Below are positions 47,652 through 60,915 of a stretch of DNA of 64,000 nucleotides, piece by piece. The DNA is taken from the NCBI GenBank assembly GCA_037576195.1, contig CM075101.1:29574001-29638000 (forward strand), written 5' to 3'. How positions within the stretch are numbered: the stretch's first letter is position 1; every line of letters starts with the position of its first letter. The notes under the pieces are model-generated. The model worked only from the letters and a program-made list of their open reading frames with translations. It was not told the DNA's origin and did no database searches. The stretch comes from Phytoseiulus persimilis. Its lineage: Eukaryota; Arthropoda; Arachnida; Mesostigmata; Phytoseiidae. The translations under genes and the position numbers were made by a program.

Positions 47652-50600
47652 ATCCGTGACGCCGCTAAAAATTCACTCTCGATTTCTGATCTTTTGTTCA
47701 CCGATCGACTCACATCTATTTCTTCCACGTTTCTAGAGGGGATGAGAGATAAGAATCAGATGACTCTATTCCCTTCCGAATGATTGTCGAAATGAGCCAT
47801 CAACGAAAGCACCTCATCTATCGCGTCGCTCCATTCGTTGTTTAACGCCGTACAACGTCGTCTTATCACAGAAGCCGATCGACACCGCAGAAACTGCTGC
47901 TGGCTTGTGTCGCGTGTTCGGGGCTATCGAATGATCAACCACGGTTTCCGACTTTCGGATCCTCTTTCAAATTTTCGCCGATCTGCCAACGAGTCCCGCA
48001 AGGTGTTTGCAAAGGATTGGTATTTTCCGTCTCCGTTCTATCTCCTGTGTCGTCAGCGGGTCTTGAAGGTGAGCGCAGAGATGAGCAATTGATTGCTTGG
48101 CCTCCGTTCCGGGGGAGTATACGAGTTCCTGATGTCGCCCTGGGACTTCTAAAAGTGCATTCATCAGCTATAGCAGCGGAAAATCTGTGATAGCAGCTGC
48201 AACTTCTGCTGATGTTGATCATCGTTTTGTGTAAACCAAGAGAAAGAAGAGAGCAAACATTGGAAGCAACACTAGCCGCCGCGCAAACTGGAAAGTGACA
48301 GACGAAAATGACGTCGAATTCTGTGAGTATTCGATGACGGCCGCGACGGAAAGCCACTGCTAGATAGCTTGCTGCCTTGCTCGCGTGCTTGCCCGCCTGA
48401 CTGCCGGCTTGGTTGGAAGGCTGGCTGGCTGACTGACTGACTCTCATTTGGAGCAAGGCTACTCAAGCCGCACAAGATGTCGTCGTTGTGGAGGAGTACT
48501 TCGATGTCAACAAAAAAAACTCAAGGTTTTACGCAAAGTCATGGATCACAGCCATACGGAGACAAGCGAGGAAGCCATCCAGCCACCCAGTCTGGATGCC
48601 CGCTCGCCCGCTGCCTGTTAAACTGCTGGCGGCAGCCGCCGGCATCAACGGGCGGATCCCGCAACAACACCCTGAAGACAACAGCGCCCGGCGATGACTT
48701 GCGCTTTTGACAACAATCATCATCATGATCATGATCATCATCGTCATCGCGGATCCGTTGTGTTAGCGGGCTTCAAGAGGGGCATCAGGGAGTCGGCTAA
48801 CCTCTTGATCAGTCAGCTGCGGACCCGTTATGCGATCGCCCGCTCGCTCACTGACACCGGGAGGGAAGCTGTCTCTTCTATGATTATCAATTTAGAAGCT
48901 CCGCACCAGAAAAATAGTATTTGTCTTCCTCGTGAGACCAGTTCCTCAACGCTCCTGCTTTGGCCACGTTGCTTCGCGGCGATCGTGCTCCCGCGAAAAA
49001 CAGAACCATCAGAACATGATCAAATGAGCACTCCAAGGTGGTCTGCGTAAAGCTCTAACAGCAGCCCAGGCGGCTTGAATGGAGGAGACGTGTGCGCTGG
49101 ACGTCGGTCGGAGAGCTGTTTCGACTTGAACATGACACTCTCCACGATCGGAATAGAATTCCAAATAGAATGTACTGTGCGACTTCACAGGTCATTGAAT
49201 CCATCTTCTCATCCCTGTCGATGAGTGGAGTTTCCTTTCTTCCTTTTTTTCTGTTCGTCCGAGATACGTTCGACTCGCACGGCTTTTGAGGCGTAGTTGA
49301 CACCCCGGGTGGTACTCAAGTGCGGTCTTGCCTGACCGGTATCACATGCGAGCGTACAAGGTCCAGCAGAGAGTCACGACTCGGCATTTAGGCCGAAATT
49401 CGCCCGCGGCACCGACGGCCTCTCTCGCGGGCGTGAAATGAGTTCAACTAGTAATTGAGCGAGATCTCGCTCTGAACAGTGGCTCCGGCGGCTCTTGTGC
49501 GGTGCTGCAGGTTCCTGCATTCGGTCAGGGCTCCAGCCGCTTTCGGAGGACAGGGTTTTCTGCCCGAGAAACCTCGGAATGAACGCTCGACGTTGGGGAA
49601 CGAATAAGATTCTGGGCGACAGCTGGGCTTTTCGAAAAAAGGGCGAACTCCTGATGCACCGAAAAGAAAGAAGGAGCAGTTCCGTTAGAGCTCCCAGAAT
49701 GCGGAGGTCGAAGCCGAAATCGGCCGAACGAGACAAGTAACTTCAAACGTAATGCAAATGTACCGTACTTCGTCGGAATCATCACCGTGTTGTCATCGCC
49801 GCGCCGGCAGTAATGGTTGGGGCCGCTGTCGATGGCATAGTAGCAAACGGCATTGTTTCAAGTGGTCGACGCGGCACGCGCGCACACGGACGTCCTACGG
49901 TATTTACAACGCGTCTTTGAATGGAAGAAAAAATAATAGTCGGCGTTTGAATCGAAAACGATGTATTCGCAAATGCAGCAGGGCCGCCGGTTGCGCATTT
50001 GTTATTATTGCATTGCTCGTTGGAGCCGATGCCGGAGCTCGGTTGACTAGAAGGTTGGCGGCCGGATGGCGCGTGCAGGAACTCCCACCCACTTCGTTCA
50101 ACATCAACAATCAACGTCGAAAGCAGGGACTCATCGGGTGGATCGACAGCATCGCGCGTCGAAGAGATCCTGATCGAGGACGACTCCAATGGGGTTCGAG
50201 TATGGAAGTAATCAATCGTCCAGTTTTCGCGATACTCGACGAACAGTTTGGAAGGCGAGAAATTGAAATTTCTTAATTCAACTTCCCAGAATGCGGCGAC
50301 TTCTTAAACGTGTTGAAATGACCGACAGGTGGGCGTTGCCCAAGCAGCCGGTGCGTGAACCAGCGACGAGCGTGCGTCCAGGTGAGGAAGCGAGCATCGG
50401 TGCTATTTAAAAAATGTCAATCTTCTGTCGCCGTGCAGTTCAGAGCAAAGTTCCGCCCATCCTGCTCCTGTACGGGTTTAATTGCATTGCGCGCGGCGCG
50501 TCGTCCGTTATAATAACGGTGCGCTAAGTGGCTCAGTTTCCTCTGTTTTTCTCCGCTCAGAAAACACCGAATTCCTCACGAGATGTCCTTAGCCTTTGGT

Positions 50601-50795
50601 GTGCCAGGCATCAAGCCAGCCGTCAGTCGGAAGGGAGTTACCAAAATAAAACAGCCCTACCTTGAATCGGTGCTCATCGGAGGAAAGCGCTTCGGATGAT
50701 CGCTCACAGAGGTCGAAAATCACCCGAAACCGCTCGCAATGCTCATGCAAATTCTATAATCGACCCATTTTTTTCTGGCTTGTCAACACTGCACA
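47652..50795. other. No supported gene; tetranucleotide patch inside
   Basis: Contains the GGCT/GACT patch and open frames on both strands near 49374-50276 that oppose each other. A short ATG frame at 50583 (MSLAFGVPGIKPAVSRKG..., 38 codons) might begin a gene with the exon at 50796. Confidence 0.35.
48368..48443. repeat. GCCT/GGCT/GACT tetranucleotide patch
   Basis: About 75 bases of four-base units, ending in GGCTGGCTGACTGACTGACT. Confidence 0.85.
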
Positions 50796-51074
50796 GTGAA
50801 GCACGGCAATGTGCCGAGCAGCAACGAGGAAGCCACAGCTACAGAAGTGGAGAAAATGTCTCTGACGAAAGCTGATTGCCTTTGGAGTCATCCAAGCGAG
50901 GGGTCCGGTGGTCCCGAATGGGTTCGAAAACTGGAACTATTAATCTGTTTGGAAGAGGTCCCCGCGTCCTCACAACTGAATCACACAATGGAACCGAGCC
51001 ACGAAACGAGTGGTGACGGATGGGACGACGCAGTAGATATTTCATACAGTCGCGGTTTACAGCGCCAAAAATGA
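50796..51074 (+). CDS. Hypothetical exon after a strong acceptor
   Basis: A T-rich tract and CTGCACAG precede an open frame of 92 codons: HGNVPSSNEEATATEVEK, WSHPSEGSGGPEWVRKLEL, and an acidic end (SGDGWDDAVDISYS) before TGA. The exon would need one base from an upstream exon. It is hydrophilic and acidic, with no known domain, and no poly(A) signal follows closely. Confidence 0.2.
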   Translation: MKHGNVPSSNEEATATEVEKMSLTKADCLWSHPSEGSGGPEWVRKLELLICLEEVPASSQLNHTMEPSHETSGDGWDDAVDISYSRGLQRQK

Positions 51075-51474
51075 AAATGAGGAGCAAAAACGATGTACGA
51101 ATCAGATTCGGTCACACATCAATGGGTAAAATGACATCGACGGGAAAACTGGACAGAAGCGAGCGAGCGAGGCAAGTCTTCAGAGAAGGATTTTTCGGCT
51201 TTTGTTCAGCACCAAAGTAAACAGGCGTATAAGGAGATTGTGGGCGCATCGGAAGCGATTCTAGAAACTCCGGAACGTTCGAAAAAAAGTCGAGATCGAA
51301 GGCAGATCGATGTAGTCGCTGATTCAATCGAGGGCAGCTTCGCTCCAAGGGCACGACCTGACGGGATTCCTTAATATCGAGGTGGAACAAGTTTTCTCAT
51401 CGTCCGTAGACTGATTTTGTCCTCCTGGAGATCACCGCTCCCGTCGTAAATGCGGGGTGGATGTGTACGAGAAT

Positions 51475-51492
51475 GGGGGGGGGGGGAGGGGA
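51475..51492 (+). repeat. G homopolymer run
   Basis: Twelve G followed by A and four G. Possible quadruplex or slippage site; also a place where assembly errors are likely. Confidence 0.9.
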
Positions 51493-52055
51493 AATGTAAC
51501 AAAACAGATCATTCACCACCATTGGAAGCAGCTGATGGAGCAAGCTCACTTTCACACCTTGATGCAACTCTTGAACTGTATTTCGGCCGCGAGCTTTTGC
51601 GTGACTTACATCGTAACGGAGACAAGCTGTTTGGAGTTCAGGCGAACTCAGAATTATAGGGAAGCCTAGTTATGTTGGACGACCTCATCAATCATCAATG
51701 AGCGATAGGCCGGAAGTGCATTGATCGGAGAGTAACGCGTCATTCTACAGTGCTGATTCGTTCTCGCAGATTCCCCTCGATGCCCTCGGGAAGGATCATT
51801 CTCAGACTTCCAACAAAGATTCAACCCGATCTAAGCAAAATTTATGATCCGCCCGTAGCGAAGCGCGCAGTGATTCTCATGTCTCGTGACCGTTGTGTCG
51901 CTTGCTCCGATTATGAATGAGAGAAAGATGGGGAATATGCGCTCGCGAGGAATTATCGACGCAACCCCAGTACTGGATGCAGGATCAGTAGTCAGATGAG
52001 ATAAAAATCAGTCCAGACGCTTGCTGAAGACGCTCGACGGAACGTTGCCGGCCGT

Positions 52056-52486
52056 TTATCGATCCGAACAAATCTCGGCATAATTGCAAAAAGTCCACAC
52101 GAAGATGAGCGAGGGGCGTAGGAATCGGCCTGATTGATTAAGTGCTGTCTTCAACAAATGTTCTTGTTCGATCGGAATGAATTCACCGGCACCAGCAGGC
52201 TGATCGAACCGCTCTGACCCCGTCGAACAACCAGTTTCGATGGAACAAAACCAGATAAATGAATGAGGAACATGCCGTCAGAGCGTACGGCACCAGGCAG
52301 CATCAAGCAATGGATGGAAACATGCGAGAACCCCGCACCGGTCCCCCTTCGCCCGACACACTCACCATTCCGAGAGTCATTGCGCTGTCTTGACTCGAAG
52401 TCAAGGAAGTGTGCGGGTACGAGATCAGTGAAGTCTGCAGCTTGCCGATTCAAGATTCCGCACAACAACAAGAACCACCAGAACAC
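52056..52486 (-). CDS. Tentative two-exon small secreted protein
   Basis: Exon 52366-52486 opens MFWWFLLLCGILNRQA, a good signal peptide, then ADFTDLVPAHFLDFESRQ, and ends at the strong donor G|GTGAGT in phase 1. A 152-base intron ends GGGGTCAG. Exon 52056-52213 continues RFDQPAGAGEFIPIEQEHLL and stops at TAA, giving 92 residues. The second exon ends hydrophobic (LIFVWTFCNYAEI), which is odd for a secreted peptide and may mean a further splice. The frame also reads through the donor to 52151, so an unspliced form is possible. No family recognised. Confidence 0.3.
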
Positions 52487-55400
52487 TTATAGTTCGAAAT
52501 CAGGCCACGAACAAGAACAGGAATCCGGAAAAATTCCGACAGAGTATCCTAGTAACGTGATCTTGAGATCAAACAACTGGATGTCACATAGTCCGTGGGG
52601 AACGCGCGCACTAAACGATTGAGCTTCCCGAGCAACTTCAGACGAATTCAAGCGACTTCGAGCTGTCTTCAGTCCCCGAAGACGTCTAGACGCAAACTGA
52701 AGTGCGCCAGAACACGGGAAAACAGCAGCACGTGATCAAGGATGAAGTCTGAAGCGCCGCCCGCCGGTATCTCTCACCCGAACTTCAGCCAATCAGAAGC
52801 CAGAAGGGCAAGAAGACTTCGTACATGTGGGAGGGACTGTCTGGCCTGTTGACTGACTGGCTCGTGGAAATCAGCACTTAGCCGACCATTAGACCCGCAA
52901 AAACGACCGCTGGCGACAACGAATGGATGAAGAAGATCTGGAACTAACTGGGAAAACATCCAGAAGAAACGCGGAGAAGTTTCACACCTCTCAAAACTTC
53001 CATTCCTCGCAAGCCCACTTCTACATCATCTCCACTGCTCTAAGAGCTCTGCGTGTAATCTGCTGGTCGGGGGACCTCAGAGAATAGGAGTTGTACGAGA
53101 GGAAGCGGGGTAAACCCTTTCATACTCGAAAGCGATGGGATGCGAATCGAAATATTCGGAGCTCTGGATGTTCCCTCGGGATCACCAGACGAAATCAATG
53201 GGACGCTCTCTCCTTCGACATGATTATGGACCATGCAACCGGCCGGTGTTTCGGGAGCCTTGCATCCATGGATTCGTCATTCGATCAAGAGAATCCGGAA
53301 AACGCTGATCTCAGTCTTCAGCGATGAGACCGTTGCTGGTTGAGGCGGCCCCGACCAACGCGAAAATCGTAGGAATCTCTCGATGATGCGGAATCCACGC
53401 GGACTTCCTTCATTTGATTCAACCCGTCCGACGAGCTTGCATAGGCGAAGTCCGAAAAAAAAACAGCCGAAAAAGTTAAACGAGAAACTAAGCGACAAGA
53501 AAGCCACGTCACCGTGGGAACCGTTGTGAACAGGCGACAGAATGAACGGCTGAAATTAATGCGATTGTTGGTCATTGTTGAAGTTTATCGTCGTGGTTCT
53601 TGACAAGCAAGTCTGAACAAAAACGCGACGTAGACCGTCGACGACACCGGCGACTCGGAAACTCAGGCACGTAGCCGGTTCCTTCGTATTTGAAATTGTA
53701 GCCCAACATCCAACATGGGTGGCCCATGGGTTCAGGCAATGCTTTACCGCTGGCGGTGGCATCATCAACGACATCACCACCGCGAATACGGCGATAACAA
53801 CCCCGAATGAAAGGTCGCAAAACGCCCCCGATGTCTATCCATGGAAAAAGGGACACCCGTTTTCTTGTCATGAATCCTCATCGCTCTTGTCGTATGCTCT
53901 TCAGTTCAAAATCCGATGATCAGCTAAATATGTGAGCATAGCTAAATATGTGGTATAAAAGGAGCTCGAAGAAGTGCGATTGGAAGACGACAACGAGAGG
54001 TGGGTCAACGAAGAAACATTGGATACATGAAGATTCGATGTACACTTGTAGAATAACTGAAGAACACACACTCGGGATGGGAGAATCAGAGAGTCAACTT
54101 CGAAGCGTTGAGGTATCTTTGCGTCCCGGTACCGGCGTGTGGTCGAGCTTTGCACGGTAATTTGTAGGAAAGATCTGCCTATGGTCATCACGTGGCTTCA
54201 GTCATCCCGACTAATCATGATGTCAGTGTTCGCTCAATAAAAGTATCAGATCTTCAGATCCATTGACCCTTGGCTCCAGAAGAGAGAACCAAGCGAGCAG
54301 AAGATTCACTTAATCGAATCATCCGGACCCCATGCGATATTCGCGCAGTGTTTGAACGAGAGCTCAAACATTTCGAGTGCGAACGAGTCACGGTGAGTTT
54401 CGCGGGAGATTCTTGGGAGATTCATCGCAACGGTCATGAGACACAGCAGTCCCTGTGCCTGGACTTTGTACAGAACGGGGTCTTTCGAGGGAAATTCAAC
54501 GAGTCATCGAGCTGTGGAAGTTTCTAGCGACTCATGTCAGGGCCGAGATCTCCCTCGAGGTACTTCCGACAGTTCCTCCTCTCGGTTCGAGATCTCGGTA
54601 GAACGATTGAAATCATAGGATCGGATCCATGGAAAGAAGTGGTGCCCCCTGGAGAAAGCTTCTCCGAGGAGAGATGGACCGAACGTGAGTCCGGACGTCG
54701 TGGTCGTGATGGAGCCGATGATCCTCTGGTTCCTCAGATCCACCTTCCGTCGAACCGTCCGCCCGGACAGTTGACCAATCGAGGCGAATGAAATCAATGA
54801 GGAGTCGCCGTGATGTGCTCGCTCGATTAAAATGTAATCGACTCGAGGCGATTGGCAAATTAGGAGCTCGAGTAAATTGGGGCTGTGTTATTACATGGGA
54901 CACGTTCTCAGGCTCTTGTGTGTTATATCGTGCAGCGCCCGCGATCATCACTCACTTTCTTCGACAGGAAGAAGGGGAATGTTTTGTTCGATATCTTTCG
55001 ATGAACGGGACGAGATCTGAGCTCCAATGAGTTCGGCTTCGGAGTCGGTTGCGACGATGAACGCAACCCGTCGTCGTAGAGCTGACACAGAGGATATCGA
55101 GCCTTCGGAAGGGAATCTGAGTGATGACCGGGCCAGGGTCAGTCTGAGTGTGTGTCCGTGGCTAATTTCACTGTCTGTGTGAGTTTGTGTCGCCAGCCAC
55201 TGTGAGCTTGTCCAGATGTCGTATGCGTGCACGGTTGTTGTGTTCCACCGAATCCCGTAAGCGCTCGAGGAAGTGACGTGCTGCCTGTCGGCCGGCGGAC
55301 CGACCGGCCGGCCTGCCCGCCTGCCTGCCTACCGAAGAGGATTCGACGGGAATCGAAGGCAGAGCAGATGCAGACCATCTTCAATTGTCTTCTTTCTTCT

Positions 55401-56091
55401 CTCCTCTCAATGAATCTGAACTTAACGCGATGCACGCGAGGTACTTCCGCCAGAAGGCTTCCAGACGACTTGCTGACAGGGATCAGGGTCGTCCTCCTTC
55501 TCTTCCCGTTCATCCAACCTGACTCTGAACCTCCAACGGACCCGTCGCTGCGATCGAAAGTGACGCCGCGGAGATGTTCGGGTAGACGTGGAGCACCTAC
55601 GACTCATCGTCTATCGAATTTCCCTTTCGATTGTCCGTTTATGATACAGAACACCGAATCGGGAACACAGTGGTTGTCTTTGTATGTCGAGCGACGCTTG
55701 CTTGATTTCTAGGCGCCGTTGGTCAGAGCGGACAGGGCCATGCTTGCTCGGAGGTTCATAAATTCCGATGGTTTTCGCGCGCACCTCCTTCCTCGCTCAC
55801 CTTCCGCAGAAATGACCGTTAGAGAAGGAGGAGACCGTGGCAAACGAAACGTGAGAGATGCCGATTCGCGCAACAAACCGCGACGCCGTTTCCTCACCCT
55901 ATTTGCAGCGAACTGGTCGATGATACATTTAGGTACGTCGGTCTCCTCTTACGGAGTAGGACACCGCTAAGGACCGAGCCAGGCCTCAAGATTGGCGTTC
56001 TAGAGTCAAGTTCAAGGTTGGTCAAACAGAAGCTGCCAGGCTGCTTTGAGGCGAGCTAATTGTATCACGGGAACGCAACAATCACAAACTG
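52487..56091. other. No supported gene
   Basis: Short frames on both strands and one GGCC/CCTG four-base patch at 55280-55331. Frames around 54537-55030 overlap on opposite strands and were not accepted. Confidence 0.35.
55280..55331. repeat. GGCC/CCTG tetranucleotide patch
   Basis: CGGCCGGCGGACCGACCGGC followed by CCTGCC units. GC-rich and partly palindromic. Confidence 0.8.
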
Positions 56092-56317
56092 TCAGCTCCT
56101 CTCCGTTTCCGAGAACGTTCGAGAGGCGTCTGCTAAACCGCTCGCCCGTATCTCGCTTTCGGTGTTTTCCTTCAATTTCTCATCGGTCTTCGTCGTCTTC
56201 GTCACAGTCGTAGCTGCAGTCGCCCTCTTAGGCATAGCCGCGTCGGAGAACACGATCCAGTTCCTAGCGGTGACGCACCTGCCGTCCCTCTTTATGGGAA
56301 CTTCGGAGGCGTTGAAC
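56092..56317 (-). CDS. Tentative C-terminal exon, Thr/Lys-rich
   Basis: A pyrimidine-rich stretch and AGTAACAG precede about 75 codons: KKVYEFNASEVPIKRDGRCV, NWIVFSDAAMPKRATAATT, ending ASGLADASRTFSETERS before TGA. Codons have mixed but G/C-leaning third bases. The frame also stays open upstream into a hydrophobic segment (FSLLPLYYATSVVLV), so it could be one longer exon of a membrane protein starting at 56469. No family recognised. Confidence 0.22.
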
Positions 56318-59300
56318 TCGTAGACTTTTTTACGCCTGTTACTTCTATTCGATGACAGAAAAAGACGCACGAGCACGACGGAAGTAGCGTAGTACAGCGG
56401 CAGAAGAGAAAACACATTGAATACATTAGTGATCTCTTTGTGACTCGTTGTGCCGCAGGTGAGCAACATCCCGGCAAACGAGAAGCTTTCGGCAAACTTT
56501 CAAAGCTTTGCCGGAACTCCTCGACACTTGTCCAACCAGATTTCCGATCACCGGTCAGATGATCTTATCAGGAGCTGAATCTTGCCCGACTTTCGTCCTG
56601 TTGTTGGAGGGCAGTCTCCGAGAGATTCCACAGTATGAGACGCCGGCTGCGTTGCTGAGTCTGAACTCATTCTGATGTTCATGAGGGGCCACCCTCAATC
56701 GGAAACCGAGTCCGACCCGGTGGGAATGCCTCCGACTGAGATTGGTACGTGATCGGCAGCTATGCCTCCATGTACGACCCTTCAATGAGGATTGATACGC
56801 GATAAGAAGAATATTGGCGCGCCCGAATCAGGCCGTCTTGGGTCGACGAGCTAGTCGGAGTGCCATGTAAAGGATTTCATGACTTCGGATGATTTCTCCC
56901 GCGCTCGGAGACTCGGGAGTGAATCCGATGGGGTTCTCATCTGTAATTGATTCAGATCTGTCCGGAACCCGATGAGGATAATGTGTGACGGCCAGAGTTT
57001 TGAAAATGTGAATCGGTTTCCCAACGAAGTGCGACGGGACCGCCGCTAGACGACAGGTGGACCAGGTCCGTCTTGAAGTCCGTCTTCTTGATGATCATAA
57101 CTAGGAGAGCAACGATAATCAGTTCGGGTCACGAGAGATGAGATGAAAGAGACTGAAAAATTGTGGGAGCGCCCAAAATCTCGAGTGGATCAACTGTCGA
57201 CCGAAGGATGAATGAATGAACGACCAGCGATGGACGAAGTGGAGGACTCGACAAGAATAGACCGTCCGATTTCGGTGATGAGCATCGGGACCATGTCGCC
57301 TGATAATAATTGGCATTGGATCACAGCACTATTCACGACGAGACCGAGCGGCTGCTAGCGAAATATCTGGACGGTGATTCAATGATCAGAAAAGTCGTGG
57401 GAGACACGACAAAGACTCCGATCCGAGCCGTTCGATTCAGCTGAAACGGATCCGAAATTTTTCTGAGAATCGAATTTGTGCGAAAGGTGCCGCGCGTGAA
57501 ACTATCTGTCGTATTTCGTTTCTCGTTTTGTGCTCGCATTGCGGCGGCGCTTCCGATCGCGTCACGTCTGAGCATGTCGGAATTTTCAGAGTGAACACGC
57601 GGGAGTCCGACGTGAGAAGCACGCGGTCTCATGCTCATGTGGTTCTGAGTCAGCCGCGGCGATGGAGCGCCACACAGCACAGCATACCTCACAGTAAGCG
57701 GATAGGCCTTCGGAGAGCTCTGAAATATGTCGGACCAATTCAGACGGATCGGACAACGTGGATCACTGTGATTCTCAGCGGGACTTTTGATCTGTTCACG
57801 AACTGTTGGACTCATGCACAGCTCGTGGAGGAGGCGCCCTGTCAGACGCGAGTGACGAGCAAGAAAACGTCATACATGCAGTGCTCTCGCTGAAGCGTTT
57901 TGAGCCATTGACACTTGTCGCGCGCCCTTGACGGGGGTCCGGGGGCTTCCCGGTGGGGAGTTCGCAGCAACATGAGCTCGAGCAGTCTAGGAAGGGAGCT
58001 CGACACGATGAGCTCACTGCACAGAGAGAAGCGTCCTCTCGAAGCAGCTCATAGGACGCACTTCTAGGATTCTGTTCCGTTCTCCTTCCGATAATTTTCC
58101 GGGAATCGACAAACATTTTGTGCGGTGCTCTTTGCCATTCTTCACGCCGAACAATTATTCTTGCAACTTCGCCCTTTAACTCGTAGAGCCCGACTGTAAT
58201 GACAGTTCGGAGGGCATCTCAACATCTCGGACTTCTCGTGTAGCGAGTCGGACACCTCCTGAACATGGGCAGCGGTTTCACGCTGAGAGAGTGTGGCATC
58301 TCTCTGACGTGAACGACACGACGGAGACCCTCGACCGGTCGTCTTGACATGACGGAACGAAAATCGATGCCGTCCAGTCCTGCCATCCAACCTTTCTGGT
58401 TGTTTGGTTGGATGTCAACCGGCTGACTGACTGGCAGCGCGGTTTAGCCGCCGAGGAGGCGATACCTTAGCAGACTCCTTCACTCGGCTCTTGGTAAGAG
58501 ATGAGGGTGTCTCTGAACAAGTTCATGTTTGCTCACCACCGAAAGACAATCCCCGTCACGGTGGTCGGATAAACACTTGGACAATCTTGCTCTCAACTCG
58601 TCAAAGTCGGAGTGCATCTCTCCAGCGTAGGGTCACACCAACAGTTATCGAAGGACCGATTTAGTTCTCACCTCAACGGAAATTTTGAAGGAATGAAATC
58701 CTTCCGAACCGGGCGGCCGAGTCATTACCCGGACCGAAGTCAAGATTCATCTGGATTGTTGTGCATAGCACGGTTTTGCCATTTTCCTCATCGTGTCCGA
58801 AAATCCTGAAGCTCCACCGGCCGACCGTTGGGCTCGCTGGCTTACCACGGGACGGATGGACCGGCTGACCGCTGCTAAAAGCATCTCCATCCGTGAATGA
58901 GACGGGCGGCGTTTTTCACTAGATTACGCCTATTCTAGTCGTGCACCCAGAGACGCCCCGAGAACCGCCCGATAGATGGACCAACAACAAGGCAAGATCA
59001 TTAACCACAAACTCTTTTGCGGCAGAAAAACCGTACGCCAGAAATCTTCAAAGAAATCGTGAACTTCAACGGATGCCGTGTTTCGGCCCGATTCTATTTC
59101 ATTTCGGCGGCTCCTCATTCTCCGATTTGCCGCCACTGTTGTTGTCATTATAAAAGTTTCTCTCGTGCTTTTCATTTTGTGAATTCACCAGACGCATTCC
59201 CCGGCGACATTCCGAACCGAGATGAATCTCACTCAGGCGTAAGATACGGAGAACCAATCGAGTCTAAACTCTCGCCTCATCCCCGGTGGATTAGGTTAGC

Positions 59301-60239
59301 TTGGAATGGTGCTGAGACCACTCTGCGTTTCCTGAAGAGGTGTCAGTATAGGTAGAACTAACGGTAGTCGAAAGCTGCGTAGACTCTCTGGCCCAAGCAC
59401 TTCTCGGCCGGTATCAGAATTTCAAAACTGAAGTCTCCGAGGAAAGTTCCTGCTAACACGGAAACATGGCTCTAGGAAGATAGCCCTGAAGATTTGAGAC
59501 TTTCCCGCTGCTTCAGTTGTTGCGTCTTGAATTAGGCGAACTGTCATCCAACGATGTGCGCCGGTCCGGCGATGGAAACGTGGATTGAGCACCGCCCAAA
59601 GGTCATCATTGCACCGTCGGGGGTCGAGCGATTTGCGGACGTATTGCCATTTCATAAACGCCTCAGTTGAATCACCGAACCCATCAATCATTAACACTGA
59701 GGTGGGCGTATTCGTCCATTCACTCCATCACCGATCAATTTCAATGGATGGGGTTACGATAGATTGTGAATATCGACGCTCGGAAGATAAAGAAACCATC
59801 ACGAAAGAAGACCCGCGAACCCAGGCTCGCACAACTCGTTCGTCAAAACTTTTTGTTCCGATCTCGATGACTCCAACGCCATCGAGTCAACCGGAAAACA
59901 GGGAATTCGAAGGAGTCCGTTCCAATACCCTCGAACCGTGACCGCCCATCTTGATTTCCACAGCAGAGATTCCAAGTGAAGTGGGGCTTAGGCAGGTGGC
60001 TTGGGGTGCTTGTGGCGAAACACGGAGATCGATTTTGTGGATGTATTTCCTTTCTTGCGCAATTTATTCTTGGGAACAGGGTTGACGAGGATCAAGTGTT
60101 GACTCTTCTCGTATACAGCTGAGAGCTATGACATTCAGCAGTGGAGACAACTTAGCCGTGCTTTGGGATTCGGCACATCGTACGATTTGGGGAGTCACCT
60201 CCCGGCCGCCCATCCGACAACGACTTCTTCGATCTCCAT
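56318..60239. other. No supported gene
   Basis: Opposing long frames at 57333-57815 (minus, 160 codons) and 57528-57893 (plus, 121 codons). At least one must be chance, and neither has a family match. A frame at 59585-59941 (plus) might be an upstream exon of the gene ending at 60915. Confidence 0.35.
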
Positions 60240-60915
60240 ATGACTTCGCTTTGGAAGCGGACACTCCAAGCGTTTGTGGGTACGAAGCCAATCCATCCGG
60301 AGTCGCAGAGTGACGAACAGATTTCGTTAAAGTTCGCATCTTATGTAGAAGTACGCGACCCTGTCTTGGACTTTCGTCGTTTCAATCACGGCTCATCGCC
60401 GCCGCGACGGCCGCCGATGTCGCCGCTTGCTAATGTAATTGAGTGAACGTGTCCCGGCTTAGGGGACTTCGCGTATCTTGAATGTGAAGTGCATCAACCG
60501 CTTAGACGGGATCGGCGCCTTACGCAACTCAGCGATCGCCGAAAACAACTAGGCGTTGCTTCCGGAATCAGGACCTACCGCACAAACACACAGTCACATA
60601 GACACGCAGTTGAACGCCCACTCAACAAGCAGCCGACACTTGTACTAGTCACGAGAAGTTCACGGATACATCGACCACCGGATTCCAGCAGATGATTCAA
60701 CCACGACAGCCGGCCCCGAGCGATTTTTCGCAACGCTCGCCGAGACCACTCGGAAGTCGTTTCCGATCCAGTACTCAGTGGAGTCTACATCCCGTTCGAT
60801 CTCCGACGGGGCTGAATCCGCACGGAGCGTCGTGGCCCTCGATGAAATTGAAGGCGGCGTCGAGTCCAATATCGAAGTTGAACGGAACTATGAAGACAGC
60901 GTGACCTACATGTGA
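60240..60915 (+). CDS. Tentative two-exon gene end, acidic serine-rich C-terminus
   Basis: Exon 60240-60434 (MTSLWKRTLQAF, then SLKFASYVEVRDPVLDFRRF and SPPRRPPMSPLAN) ends at AAT|GTAATT in phase 0. Exon 60649-60915 begins SREVHGYIDHRIPADDS, continues ERFFATLAETTRKSFPIQYS and ends EVERNYEDSVTYM before TGA. The second exon stays open for 89 codons without needing a start. The end VTYM could bind a PDZ domain (inference). An ATG at 60128 in another frame and the weak acceptor TACTAG keep the model uncertain. Confidence 0.25.

Noticed and set aside
57333..57893. Opposing 160- and 121-codon frames
   Set aside because: One must be chance, and neither has splice or family support to choose between them.
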